Below, in pieces: positions 23,430 through 36,800 of a stretch of 64,000 nt of DNA (its first letter is position 1; each line of letters starts with the position of its first letter). Under the pieces are notes generated by a model. The model was not told the origin of the DNA. It did not search any database and was given only the letters and a program-made list of their open reading frames with translations. The stretch is from Prosopis cineraria. Its lineage: Eukaryota > Streptophyta > Magnoliopsida > Fabales > Fabaceae. The stretch covers positions 15,817,113-15,881,112 of the forward strand of contig NW_026555340.1 in assembly GCF_029017545.1 (NCBI RefSeq), in the 5' to 3' direction. The position numbers and the translations under genes are program-made.

Positions 23430-24545
23430 TAACCCTCCCCCATCAGGATGGTTTAATTGGTTAGAAGCTTGCAATTTTTTACATTATTATCATTAATTAT
23501 ATTTATCTAAGTGTAAAGGAAATCATATACATTCTTTTAAAATAATACTATATTTGAAGGAATAAAATTTAACTACACATTAAGTCATAAAAAACTATTT
23601 CTGCGCACATTTAGGTAAGGTCATATAGATATTTGTTTACATATCGGGTTAACTTGTGGGAATTTCTTAATCATTCATAATAAGTGTGGGAGAAGGGGAT
23701 TTTGTACTTATACAAAAAATATACTAGAGTATCCTTTAATATAATACACAAAAAAAGTACGACATATACATTCATAAAATATCTAATAATGTCTATAGGG
23801 CATGTTTAGAGGCATCATCCGGATTGAAGAGGGTTGCATATAAAAAGACAGCTGTTGTATAAGCATAAATAGAGCTAATGACTACATAAACAGTAGAGGT
23901 GGCGGCACAAAGAGTTGTGGTGGTAGTAGGAGTGGCATGGCAGGTGAAATGGTAGATAAGGTCAGTATTAATGAAAGCACTAATGGTGGTAGGAAAAGTG
24001 AAAGGTGTAATGAACGGAAGGGTGAGGGAGGTACTATCTAGTCTAGAGTGTGTGGCAACGGAAGATCCTAGATTGTCTCAGAGTGAGTGTGAGTGTCCAC
24101 TATCACTCAGACCATGCCATAATTTGGCATTATGATTGCTATCCAATCAATCTTCATGACAATCCTCTCTGTTGGCATTTGGACACATTATGAGGATAAT
24201 CATATGAGAATTTCATTTTTAAATTCTCAGTAAGATTTACATAAGAACTAATAATGGCCTAGCTACCTTGAGTATAGAAAACTTTTTTTTTAATAATTGG
24301 AAGCATAACATGAATAATTAGTTACATTAGCCAATAATACTAAAATGATTGTTAAATAACTGAAAATAAACATTACTAAATCGACCCTATTTTATCATGA
24401 GAATCTGTATTAGGGTGTCCCTTAAAGTGGATCCATGGAATAGTTTTTACTTAGATCTTCTTAATAATTAAGAATTCTATTGAGTTTATCCTAGATCTTC
24501 TTTTGTAAAAGAAATTCCCTTGGATATATATATATATATATATAT
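23430..24545 (-). repeat. 3' LTR of gypsy element G
   Basis: Alignable with 30029-31168. Shared features include GGTTTAATTGGTTAGA-like sequence near the left edge, the mid segment with TTAGTCTAGAG, and an AT microsatellite at the right edge. Between it and the inserted LTR (24546-24795) lies a 250-bp remnant I cannot assign. Confidence 0.75.
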
Positions 24546-24795
24546 ATCTTTAGGGTGTCCAATCCTTTATACTTATTTTTTAAGAGTGCTGGGTACCCTA
24601 TACTTTTTGTATCAGGCAATTTTCCCCTTAGAGTATTTTTTGAGGTCCAAAAATACATTCTATTAGGAGGTCGTTAAGTTTTTCATTTTCTGCGGATGTG
24701 CATGTGCATGGGGCCCACATATAGGGACAAGTAAGACTATAAATATGTCCTTTAGTGCTAATTTGCCCTTGAACTCTTGTTCTAGGAGTGTTAGG

Positions 24796-26690
24796 TGTAA
24801 CCTCCCTGAGGTTAAACCGCAAATTAACTCCAAATCATAGAAAATCTAAGGTTTTAAAGAGAATTTCTTAAAAAATCATTTCACAGGAACCCCAATTTGC
24901 CATTTCAAATCTCAAACATAATTTAATGACTCTAAATCAAAGTTTTAAAAATAAAGCAAAAGCTTAGAAATCAATTAGGACCCAAATAATGAGTTTTAAA
25001 ACTCAAAAACCATTTCTGTGCAGAAAATGACATGTGCGCCATGGCTTACGGCTCATATGCTACTGTGTGTCTTCTCTGCGTCATGTCATGGCGCATTGGA
25101 CAAATTTGATAGATCAGTGCTATCATTTGACAGTACAAGGAGCAGACTTTTGGCGCATCCTAAATCTTTGTCTGACGTCTGATTAAGGTGATTTCAGTGT
25201 TTACACGGAGCTTTCTCCTAGGTCTAGTAATGGCATAAGTTTCACATTCAAACTCATTTTCTATAAGAAGTTGGACACTAAAACCCATTTCTATCACATT
25301 TTCACAAAATTTCCTAAATGAGATGTCCCAACTCAACCACACATGCTAATAGCTTACACCAACCTTTCGACTACACTCAATAGACTCTTACAGACTCATG
25401 CAACAAACCATACTCAACTCATAATACTTATTTCACAAAATCACTACTCAACCTCAGTTTTCACAAAACATAAAGGGGAAGGAAAAGTTGCATAAAATCA
25501 ACCATTTCATTCATATTTCTTAAAATACATGTTCCTACTTGCACTAGTATTTTGGCCCTATCCACGAGTTCACAATAAAAACTCACTAACCCAGGGCACA
25601 AAATACACTAAATACACTAGTTAGTACAAAATCATGCAAGTAGTGCACCAATCATGACAATTAATCCTAGTTGGCAAATACATTAACAATTACACATAAA
25701 AAACGACTAAATAAAGGCATATAGAGGATTTACTCCATAAATCCTAAGCCTCCGTTATGTTTTCCCTGACTCGGATTAGATGAGCTAGGTCCTGAAAATA
25801 TTGAGAATTGAGGGGTGAGTACAATCACTGAGTAACCAAGTTTCACTTAACTCTTACAGTTATATATTATGTAAATAGATGTAATTAGGCCCATAAAACA
25901 CATATTTCACATAGCACTAAACCATGGTTCAAAAAACTAACAACCGTGTGATCGGGCTTGCCACAAAACACTATATCATGATATTTTCAAAAGAAAAAAT
26001 ATAACTCAGGGTCGCAAAAATAACAATGATGCACCCTTAACACGTACTGGACCATAAAACTAACAACCATATGGCCTTAACCGTATAAAAACTAACAACC
26101 ATGTGGCCTTAACACATGCTGGACCATAAAACTAATAGCCATGTGGCCTTAACACGTGCTGGACCATAAAACTAACAACCATATAGTCGAACTTATATAT
26201 ATAATCATATGCCAACCTTATATCCTCCTGTTACCTCCGACACGAAACTAGTAGCTATCACGCGGCTACGTCTTTCATGAATTAACCAGCCTTTAACTTG
26301 TGAGGAGCTACTGGGCCAGGGCTAACTCACTCACTTATGTAATCTGGTTTTCCTTAATACTAATAACCATGGGGTGTCGTACCCCTAATCTAGCCTCCTT
26401 ATGAATTGGTGGAGACTCATTAGGTTCGAGTCCCTCGTAGAATAAGTGGGACAGTCCCAATCAACCATGAGACAAGGGCTACCTCCCGATTCCAACGCGG
26501 TGCCAAGGCTAGTTCCTGATTCTAATGGTCACTGTCAATATCACATGGATTTCAACCAATCTACTCTTCTCCCTAGGCAAACTCCTGTCAATGATCATGC
26601 TATGTAAATTTCACACATATATGAATAATGTAATTACTTTCAATTTCACACATATATGAATAATGTAATTACTTTTGTGTGCTTCTTCTA
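24796..26690 (-). mobile_element. LTR of the main gypsy family, truncated, inside element G
   Basis: Begins TGTAACCTCCC (reversed LTR end). The dyad motif region is at about 25030-25100, and the mid-LTR block near 26200-26600 matches LTR D' (TATATCCTCCTGTTA, TCAATGATCATGCTATG). The LTR start is absent. The right edge is a 35-bp perfect tandem duplication (26607-26675), after which gypsy integrase sequence begins. Three near-repeats with CTAACAACCATRTGG lie at about 26050-26180. Confidence 0.65.
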
Positions 26691-29600
26691 GAAATTTCTT
26701 TCTGAGTCCCTTTGTTTTCGATACACAGATTTCTTCCTTGAAATAGAATTATTCCATTTGCAGCTTGAGAAAATCCTTTGTGTTTCACTTGACTTTACAG
26801 GAATGGATTTTTCTATTGAGCTTGTTTAATTTGATCCTTCAAGTCACAACTTATTCTTAAAGTACTTAGTCATACACTATAAGGCAAGACTATCATAGAA
26901 CTCTATTGTCTCTAAAGTATTCTAACACTTTAGCTTCTTCTATCATCAAATGTGAAACTTGTAGAGATTTTCTACTAAGTGCATCTGCAACTATATTTAT
27001 ATTTTTGAATGATATTTGAGCTTGAACTCATAATCTTTAATAAACTCCATCCATCTCCTTTATCTCATGTTCAATTCTTTTTTATTAAAAATATTTAAGG
27101 CTTTTATGATTAATAAAAACCTAAAACTAGCTCCATACAAGTAATGCCTCTAAAATTTTAAGGTAAACACAACAGCAGCTAATTCTAAATCAAGGGTAGG
27201 TAGTATACTTCATGTGTCCAAAGTTATCTAGATGCATATGCAACTACGTTCCTTTTTTCATTGATACACAACCTAACCCCTTCTTGAATGCATTAGTGTA
27301 AACTTTAAAATTTTCTTAGGGTTTAGGAAGAATTAAAACTAGAGAGGTGGTCAATCTTTTAAAATTTAAAAACTGGTGTCACATTTTGGGGTCCATATGA
27401 ATGATTGTCCTTTCCTAGTTAGTCTAATCAAGGGTAAAGCTATTTAGAAAAATCTTTTATTGAACCTCTTATAATAACCAGCCAACCTAGGAAACTTTTT
27501 TTTTGTCACTAATCATGGTATTTTCCAATTCAATGACAATAGATACTTTGTCTAGTTCTACTGACACCCCTTCTTTAGAAATCACATGACCTAAGAATTT
27601 ATCTTCTTTCATCCAAAACTCACACTTTTCAAATTTTGTAAATAATTGTTTGTCACTTTTCAAATTTTGTAAATAATTGTTTGTCATTTAAGATTTGCAA
27701 TAGACAAAGATGTTGCTTATTCTTCATTATAAACCTTGAATAAATCAAGATATCATCTATAAATACTACCACAAATTTATCCAAATAGGGTCTAAAAATT
27801 CAGTTTATAAATCCATAAATACTACTGGGACATTGGTTAGTCTAAAAGGTATTACTAAGAATTCGTAATGTCCATATCGGGTTTTAAAGGCTATTTTACA
27901 TATATCCTCTTTTTTAGCCCTAATTTGGTTTAAAAATCATCCTTTCTAAGGAATGGATATTTATTCTTAATAGTCACTTATTTAATTGCCTATAGTCAAT
28001 ATACAACTAAAGGCCACCATCTTTCTTTTTGACAAACAAGATAGGTGCTCCTCATAGAGAAATATTGGGATAATGAACTCTTTATTTAATAAATCTTCTC
28101 TTCATACCTTTAGTTCCTTTGATTCTAAAGGAGACATCATATAGGGTTCTATAGACATAGGTTTGCTTCTTGAAATTAGATCAATGGTGAATTCAATTTC
28201 TCTATCTAGGGGAAAGGGTGGTAATTTCTGAAAGAAATACATCAAGGTAATATCTTACTATTAGAATTTCTTTAGGTTCAGGCTTTCCTTCAAGCTTTCA
28301 GAAGAATATCTATGTCCCCTTGATCTATTTCCATACTCTTAAAGTAGGCAGAAAGGTAAGCTAAGTTTATGTGATTGGAAGGAAATATCACATCTCTTTG
28401 AAACAATCAATGATTACTTGATTTTTATTCAATTGTTCCATGCCCACATCAACATCTATCAAGTGTAGGCATATTAGGTTAACAACATAAGAATGATTTT
28501 TAATATTGGCAAGGTAATTTAAACATGTAAGTGTTGTATAAACAGTTTCCCTTGTAGGAGTTGAGACCTCTAACTCACAATGAATTTTGAAAACATACAA
28601 GCCTAATTTATTCATGCAATTATTAGTTATGAAGGAGTGAGTTACTCCAAAATCATAAAGTTCAAGCAAAGGAGTATTGTTCACGTACCTTTCACTAGGC
28701 CAGTAGATTGACCAAGATTTTTTTTATTAAGGGTATAAATCCTTCCTCTAGTCATAGGCTTTTAGGTCCGAGCTTTTTCTTTTGGGATCTTCCTTTATTT
28801 TGTGGGCATTCAAAAGAATAATGACTAGGTTTTTCCATAACTATAGCAAACATTTTGGCCAAAGTAACAAGGCTTGCTTCTGTGTGGTTTCTTATAAATC
28901 TTGTATACATTATAGCTAGGATGCCATTCTTCTAATTTAATGGTAGTTTGAAACTTATTCTTCGTACAATTCCTATATTATTTTTGTTTCAAAGATTTTT
29001 CTTTTGTTTGGTTTTCTCAGTGTCTACCAATTCCTTTCTACTACTCTACACTTATTAACTAAGTTTGCATAGTCTCAATTTTTGAGAGCAATAACTGCCT
29101 CACGAATATCCAATCATAGACTTGCTTCAAAAACATCCTTGTCTTCCAAGATTCATTTAGGTTATTAATGATAAGAGGAGTGCTTTGATAATTCTTCAAA
29201 CTTTGTGACATATTGATCTATAGTCATAATTCTTTGAACTTTCTTAAGAACTCTATCTCCTTCTCATGTTTGACATTTATGGAAAATATTTATTGAGAAA
29301 ATCATCTTTCAACCCTTCCCAGATTCTCATAATTAGATAAGCTTCCATAACTCACTTCATGTCTTTCCACCAATTATAAGCATCTTTTACTAACATATAT
29401 GTGGCAAAAAAACTTTTTGATTATCTACACATTGCATAATTTCAAAAATATTTTCCTGCTGATCCAACCATTTGTTTGGTACAAATGGGTTATATTCTCC
29501 TCAAAAGGATGGAGGCTTGGCCTCTCTAATTTAATAAGGCCTAAAAGAATCTAGAATCATCCCTAGGTTGACAAAACTTTAGAATTCCATAATAGGGGTT

Positions 29601-29765
29601 GATTTCTTCTAGTGAAATTTATGTTTTATCTTGACTTCCTTAAAACATTTGTACTAATTGAGTAGTGACTCATTCTAGCAGTCATCCCTTTGATAGCTTG
29701 AACTAAATCATCATTGCTATATGGTTGTTATCGTTACTAGAATTACTTCTCTTATTTGAAGCCAT
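26690..29765 (-). pseudogene. Ty3/gypsy gag-pol remnant (element G)
   Basis: Minus-strand order from the right: gag begins MASNKRSNSSNDNN at 29765. A degenerate zinc knuckle lies at 28796-28850 (SHYSFECPQN after a frameshift). The retropepsin segment at 28388-28684 reads LYDFGVTHSFI, with the catalytic Asp kept and DSGA changed to DFGV, then LICLHLIDVDV and VIIDCF. Reverse transcriptase at about 27700-28060 contains TRYGHYEFLVIPFRLTN and a FIDDIL-type catalytic motif. At 27487-27687 LFTKFEKCEFW, LGHVISKEGV continues RT toward RNase H. The integrase N-terminal part (near 26700-26760, GIILFQGRNLC) is the last recognisable piece. Many stops and frameshifts and a 31-bp tandem duplication in RT (27623-27684) show it is dead. 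Confidence 0.85.
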
Positions 29766-29936
29766 TTCTTTCCACATAGTAAAGTAGTGAGTATTAAGGT
29801 AATTAGTCTCAATATCAAACTATTCTACCTATGTCAGAAAGAATGACAATTAAATACTATAAACAATATAAATATTTATAAGATTAAGTATTGTCAATAC
29901 TTTCCTGAATACTTCCCATAATACTTAGCTAGATGG

Positions 29937-30024
29937 AAATCATAGTGCCTTTTGGATTGGAACCATGCTCTAATACCACAAAATCATAGTGCCTTTTGGA
30001 TTGGAACCATGCTCTAATACCACA
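29937..30024 (-). repeat. 44-bp tandem duplication containing the PBS
   Basis: Two identical 44-base units (29937-29980 and 29981-30024), each containing the complement of TGGTATTAGAGCATGG. Confidence 0.9.
30005..30022 (-). other. Primer binding site of gypsy element G (initiator Met tRNA)
   Basis: On the minus strand TGGTATTAGAGC lies a few bases after the LTR end. It matches the initiator-Met tRNA 3' complement TGGTATCAGAGC with one C-to-T change. A second copy lies 44 bases further inside. Confidence 0.85.
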
Positions 30025-30028
30025 ATCA

Positions 30029-31168
30029 TAACCCTCCCCCTTTTAGGATGATTTAATTGGTTAGAGGATTGGAAAATTTTTTTTACATTGTTATCATTAG
30101 TTAGATTTATCTAAGAGTTAAAAGGAATTGTACACTTTTTTTTAAATAATACCATATTTGAAGAAATAAAAATTAAAGTAAGATTAAGTCATGAAGAACT
30201 CGTTTCACACACATTTAGATAAGATCATATAGATATATGTATATATTTGTTTGCATACAGCTAAGTTATATTGGGTTAACAATTGGGAATTTCCTAGGCA
30301 TTCCTAATAAAGTGGGAGAAGGGGATTTTTATTATACCAAAAATATACCAGAGTATCCCCTAATATAATACCACAAAAAGTCCCACAAATACATTCTTAA
30401 AATAATAATTATGCCCATTTGGGCATGTTCTGAGGCATCATCCATATAGAGTGGGCTACATACAAAAAGGCAGTAGTAGCAGAGGCATAAATGGAGGTAG
30501 TAGCTACATAAATGGAGCTAGTGGCTGCATAAACGGTGGAGGTGGTAAAGAGTGGTGGTAGCGACAGCATGGGCAGGTGAAGGGGTGGCTAAGGTCAGTG
30601 TTAGTGAAGGTACTAATGGTGATGGGAAAGTGAAAAGTGTCATGAATGAGAGGGTGAGGGGAGGTACTATTTAGTCTAGAGTCAATGGCATTAGAGGATC
30701 CAGATGGTCTCAAGTGAGTGCAAGTGTCCACTATTACTTGGGCTGATTCATAATCTAGTACCATGATTGCTATCCAATGATCTTTGTGACATTCCTTTCT
30801 GTTGCATCTAGACACATTATGGAGATAATCAAATGAGATTTCTTTTTTAAATTCTCAGTAAGATCTTACATAAGAATTAATAATGGTCTAGCTACCTCGA
30901 GCGCATAAAACTTTTTAATAATTGAAAACATAACATGAATTATTAATTACATTAGCCAACAGTACTGAAATAATTTTTAAATAACTAGAAATAAACATTA
31001 CTAAATTGACTATATTTGATCATAAGAAACTATACTAGCGCATCCCCTAGAGTGGATCTATAGAATAGTTTCTTTTACCTGAATCTTCTTTTTAATTAGG
31101 AATTCCATTAGGTTTATCTCAATTCTTGTTTCATAAAAGGAAGTCCCTGGGGAATATATATACATACA
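30029..31168 (-). repeat. 5' LTR of gypsy element G
   Basis: Alignable over its length with 23430-24545. The PBS follows directly on its left side. The right end is probably ...TACATACA at 31168, next to CA and TA microsatellites (31169-31206). The 103-codon ORF read through it is not coding. Confidence 0.72.
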
Positions 31169-31930
31169 ACACACACACACACACAGATATATATATATAT
31201 ATACATATCAAAGTAACAATTTTAATCATAACGGTCATAGTACCAAAAATAAATGTTAGCACAGTAATTAAAAAATTATAATAAAAACTAAATAAAATAA
31301 CAATGAATATATATATAATTATAAAAAAGAAATAAATATTAATTGAGTAACAAAGATAAATTCAAAGACTTAATGCACCATTCAAACAACTATTGCTAAT
31401 ACTGAAACATATTAATGTGCATGAGTGACCATTATAGGAAAAAAAATACTCATTATTTATCCAAGGGAGTAACTAATGGAATAGATTTACCTAGATAATG
31501 CATGATATATATGGAACAGTAAATAAGAAATTATCATAACAATGCAACAATTATAGAAATAACTAAATATGGCTTATTATACTAAATGAGTAAATAAATA
31601 ATTATTACTTAAAACAAAACCATAGGTACATGTAACAAATTAATTTTAAATGAAGAACTATAAATAAATAATTATGTTTATAAAAAGAATGCAAACTTGT
31701 GTGTGTCATAAGAAGCATAATTACAACTAGAACCCCCAGCCTGTGAGTGCGGTTGCTGTGTGACTATAATACATATAAGGGCAACATGATAATTAATAAC
31801 AATATCTAAGAGGATTTTAGTAGAGATTAAACAATGGCATTAGCTATAATAATAAACATAGTATCTCAATATATTGAATAGAAAGATAGAGAAAAAATTT
31901 AAGGAAAGATCTTACTATATCCCTCCCTTT
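31169..31930. other. AT-rich non-coding stretch
   Basis: A (CA)n/(TA)n microsatellite at 31169-31206, then AT-rich sequence. I see no gene, LTR end or family match. Confidence 0.4.
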
Positions 31931-32218
31931 CTCTTTCCATGTCTCTCTGCAAGATTTTTCCCACTCTCTCACTTGGTAATTTTTTTCACCTCTCATTACT
32001 TGGTCATCTAGCTATTTATAAGAATAGAAAGGAGGGATTAAACCACTTAAACCTACATTCAGTACTCAAGTTGCACTTGAGATTTTCTCCCACTTACTTT
32101 ACCAAGATTAAGCTAGGCTCTTGGTTGCCTCAAGACAATCCTAGACTTATATTTAAGTTTGAATCACTCCCTCTTACAAGGTAATAATTAAACCCTCTTA
32201 AGCTTCTCAAGCTTCAGA

Positions 32219-32859
32219 TGTTGGATAGAAAGGTGCAATGGAAGATTACAATTTAAAGTCCCTATCCTAATATGGATCGTTTCTTCAAGAGTTTGGATTT
32301 TAGGAGCTAACAAAGTAGATTTGCTCCCCTCGATCGGCATCCATACGAATAGCTCTCTAACTCGAATAGCATGCTAGCACTCCCAGTGTCCGTTCTTCTT
32401 TGAACGCTATGTGTTTCTTTCTATAGGGTGTTTCGTAGCTCTTAAAGTTTTTTTTTCCCGTTAGAACTTCTCTAAGCTCTTTTCTTTCATAAAGGACATC
32501 CCCATCTATATATAGTATATGGATTAGAGTTTTTGTCTTCCAGTTAAAGCTCATAAAAATTTAATTAAATTTATTTCATAAATTTAAATCTATGATATCA
32601 TATATAATTCAAATTTATCTTATAAATTTGAATGATAAAATGACATGTTATTCTCTCACATCATGTTAGTTATTAATTTAATCTGTCATATAAAATTAAA
32701 TTTAAAACTAACATAACATAACATAACATAATTAATATATATCACATATACATATTATATTATATATCTACATGAATATACATATACATATACATATATA
32801 TATCAGATACACACACACACACAAATAATATATATATATTATAATTATATTTAAATTTT

Positions 32860-32890
<31 letters not shown>

Positions 32891-33836
32891 TAAATAAATA
32901 TTCAAATATATATATATACATAAATCAGTCACCCTATATTACATTCATTGAATCTAGACATATTCTAGATTCAATAAACTTAGACATTATAGCTCGAGTT
33001 TGGCTATTTTTGTATATGACCTTGTAGGCATATATGAAAGTGGCAATAAGCTAATTGCACTATTAGTCCACAAGTCATAAGTGACCTTTAGCAAGACATT
33101 GCAACTACCCAATTCACATGGGGATCAATGATTCGATGTAACCTATCATGCAACCGTATTACATCCCTTTTGTCACGTGATATTTTGGTCAATTATGTGA
33201 CATGAAATTGTCATTCTCCTTTATCTGACCATTACTTTCTCAATCTTTGAGTAGACTGACTGTAGCAATGGAAAAACTCTTTTCATATAGTATAGCCACA
33301 CATTTTTTCAGTTTTACTCTCATCAAGAGGCCCAGTAATATCTTTCACTTAATGTGAGGGACAAATTCTATCTTGATCACTCATATTCCTTTGCATGAAT
33401 ATCACTAAACTCAATCATAGCCTTTATGATCACCCAGTTAAAGGTGACTTTTGACTAGGTCAAATTTCAGTAGTCACCATGTAGGAATCCATGATGATCT
33501 CAGGTCAAAGGGCTTAGTGATATAGTTATATACGAGATAAGCTTATGACTTGTACCATGCAACTTTCTCATAGTGGGTTGGTCTAGCACCATTATACTCT
33601 TTCAAGTACCTATGACTTTGATTTGTATCTCTATAATTAATCAAAGTCATACTAGTCTTGTTTCATCTATGATCCCTCATAGATAACCAACCAAGGACAT
33701 TTAGGACAATCACTATAGTTTGTTCAATGATACAGTTATCATATTGTATATGCAATTGATATGATAACAAAAGAGAAATTCATTAAATAATAATGTGCAT
33801 AGTACAATGATTAGCCCTAGGGCATAATTTCCAACA
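32219..33836 (-). repeat. 3' LTR of copia K (1618 bp)
   Basis: TG...CA ends with TGTTGGA / TCCAACA inverted repeats. Contains several AT and CA microsatellites between about 32745 and 32920. It holds about 0.8 kb (roughly 32947-33755) that is absent from the 5' LTR. Confidence 0.9.
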
Positions 33837-33848
33837 TCCTCCCACTTG
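33837..33848 (-). other. Polypurine tract of copia K
   Basis: The minus strand reads AAGTGGGAGGA immediately before the 3' LTR TGTTGG, the classic copia plus-strand primer. Confidence 0.88.
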
Positions 33849-33849
33849 T

Positions 33850-36800
33850 ATTAGGTACAATCATTAATTTTCCTAATTCCCATTGTCCTGACATGACGCT
33901 CATACTTTACCTGTCCAAGAGGCTTTGAAAGAGGATTAGCAAAATTATCTTCTCTTGTTACTTTACATATTTTTATATCACATCTACTATTGATCTCTTT
34001 AATAAGGTGGAAACGCCTGAGTATATGCTTGGTCTTTTAGTGTGACCTTAGCTCCTTGCTTTGTGTAATTGCACGACTATTGTCACAAAATAAGTTTATT
34101 TGACCTGAGATGCTAGGTACCACTCTTAGTTCAGCAATGAACTTCTTGATCCAAATGGCTTCCTTAGCTGCATCTGATATTACTATATACTCAACTTCTA
34201 TTGTACAATCAGCTTTTATGCTCTACTTTGAGCTCTTCCAACCCATTGCCCTACCATTTAAGGTGAACACATATCTTGATTGTTGATTAAGGTCATCCTG
34301 GTCAATTTGGAAGCTTGCATGTGTGTAACCTGTTACAACTAGCTCATCATCCAATCCGCCATATACCAAGAATAAATCTTTATCTTTAGTCCTTCTTAAG
34401 TACTTTAGGAATATTCTTAACAATAGTCTAATGATCTTTTCTGTGGATCTTCTTGGTATCTGCTAGTCATAGTTAAGGCAAATAAAACATTTGGTTGAGT
34501 GCACAACATAGCATTTATGATAGATCTAAATGTCGAGGTATATGGAACCTTACTCATGCGATCTCACTGATTTTGTGTACTAGGACTTGGTCTTTACTGA
34601 GATGAATGCCATGAGACATAGGGATGAAACCCTCTTTGAATCTTATATTCTGAACCTATACAGTATCTTGTCTATGTATGTGCTTTTGACTTAGCCCTAT
34701 AGCTTTTTAGATCTATCTTTATAGATCTTAATCCCAAGAATATAAGTGGCTTCACCTAAGTCCTTCATAGAAAAAGATTTTCCTAACTAAGACTTGACAT
34801 TCAGCAAGGTAAGAATGTCAATCCCAATGAGCAAGATGTCATCTACATATAGCACTAGAAATATACTATATGCCATTAACTTTTTTGTAAACATAAAGTT
34901 CATTAATGTTTTGAATGAATCTAAACTCTTTGATTACTTCATCAAAACATTGATTCTAGCTTCGTGATGCTTGCTTCAATCCATAAATGGATCTTTGAAG
35001 TTTGCACACTTTCTATAGTCCTTTGGATGCACAAAGCCTTCAGGTGTATCATATACACTTCCTCAAGTAGATCTTCATTAAGGAATTCTATTTTAACATT
35101 CATCTGCCATATTTCATAGTCATAATATGCTACAATGAAAGGAGGATTCTAATTGATTTAGCTATTGCAACTGGTGAAAAGGTTTCATCATAGTTTACAC
35201 CATTAGTTTGGGTGAATCCTTTTGCAATCAATCATGCCTTGAAGACATTTACTTGGCCATCTGTGTTAGTTTTCTCCTTAAAAATCCACTTGCACCCGAT
35301 GGTTTTCATACCATCAGATGGATCAACTAAGGTCCATACCTTATTAGCGTACATGGATTGCATTTCAGACTTTATGGCATTTAGCCATTTCTCACAATTT
35401 TGTCCTACTATGGCTTCTTGGTAAGTGGTTAGTTCATTGTGTTCAATGAGAAACACATCACGACATTTATTAATCAGAAAGTATATCTCTAAAGATGATA
35501 CCGGTGTAATATCTGCCTTGATATTACAAGGACAGTACTCACACATCGTTGTGGTAAATAGGATTTAATAAAATCTCCTGAAGTTACCATAACTAAAAGG
35601 TTTAAAGATAATTAGTTTAAAAAATTGGGATCCTAAGAAAACCCTTTTTAAAAATATTGTTTAAGCTCAAATCATGATTAAAAAATCAATTTAGAATAAA
35701 TATGGAAGCATGGGAAAAACCATGTCAAAATTAGGCTAAAACACCATTCTTCTGTAAATTTTGTTCCATCTGCCATGGGACAAGTCCCTTGAAGGCCTCT
35801 TGCGCTTGCGTGCACCCACTATCATGACAGCAGATTGCTGTGATGACATTCTTTCAAATTTTCAGAGCACGTCATCACCATTTCACCATTAGTCGTCCGA
35901 TTTGGGCGATTCAAGTGTTCACACGAAGCTCTTTGAGCCCTGTAGCTAATCGTACTAGTTTTACATTCAAATAATCATCCATTAAAAGATAGACACTTGA
36001 ACCCGAAATGGCTGTTTTTACCTCAAAAACACACACAAAGGTGTCCCAGCTCACAATACCAAAATACCATTAGCCCTAGAGACACTTCAACCCACCTCAA
36101 TTGGACCAACACAATATAACAGTTTCTTCATATTATACAAATAAGCATTACGCTCAAAATGACCACTAAAACCCCCATTTGGCATAATACAAAGGGGTGG
36201 ATTGTATTTAACACACACATCAACTTGGTCATTTTAGGCAACTAATTCACTTTAAATTCATCACTTGTAATTGTAACTTGCCCAACACATGCACATAATC
36301 CACACGTTATCTTTGGACCAAGATATGCATGCATATAACAATCCATACAAGTAATATCCAAAATAATGTCATATACCTAAGTTGGCATTATATAATGGCA
36401 ATATCCTTACAAACCAAAAAGAGAAAGGAGAAGAGCTATACTATAATGCTCTTCACTCTTCATTTACCCCTTGTCCCTACCGGAGCCCTCTCTATAAAAA
36501 TATAATCACAGGGTGAGATAAACATCTTAGTAATAAAATAATTCACTACTATTAATTAACATGCACAACCATAAGAGAGTAAAACTATGGAACTTTAAAA
36601 ATATACATTTAGCATATCCTCACATCTTCTATTTATCAGTACAAATCTTTTACCACTAGCATGATCATTCTACCATACGAGCCTCCACTCACCTTGACTG
36701 AAACCATAAGCTCTTGGACTAAGTATATATTCACAATAATCCAGGCTCAACTTCAGTGGTAGGATCACCCAACCAAAGATGTCATATCCCACTTTTGGAC

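Larger units (their letters stand above)
23430..31168 (-). mobile_element. Ty3/gypsy element G, decayed, two LTRs
   Basis: Direct repeats at 23430-24545 and 30029-31168 both begin TAACCCTCCCCC (plus strand) and stay alignable for about 1.1 kb, so they are the 3' and 5' LTRs of a minus-strand element. Inside, on the minus strand, come a primer binding site (30005-30022), gag start (29765), zinc knuckle, protease, reverse transcriptase/RNase H and the beginning of integrase, cut at about 26690. The rest of integrase is missing and an LTR of the main family (24796-26690) occupies the space. It lies within LTR F. Confidence 0.82.

Noticed and set aside
26050..26180. CRISPR-like short repeats (CTAACAACCATRTGG, three or four copies)
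   Set aside because: They are degenerate near-repeats in a plant LTR, with no regular repeat-spacer structure.
29955..30025. Possible tRNA-Met gene (TGGTATTAGAGC sequence)
   Set aside because: Only the 3'-end complement is present, twice, next to an LTR; it is a retrotransposon primer binding site.
30504..30815. 103-codon ORF with His/Pro-rich end
   Set aside because: It lies wholly inside the 5' LTR of gypsy G, and the partner LTR does not preserve it.
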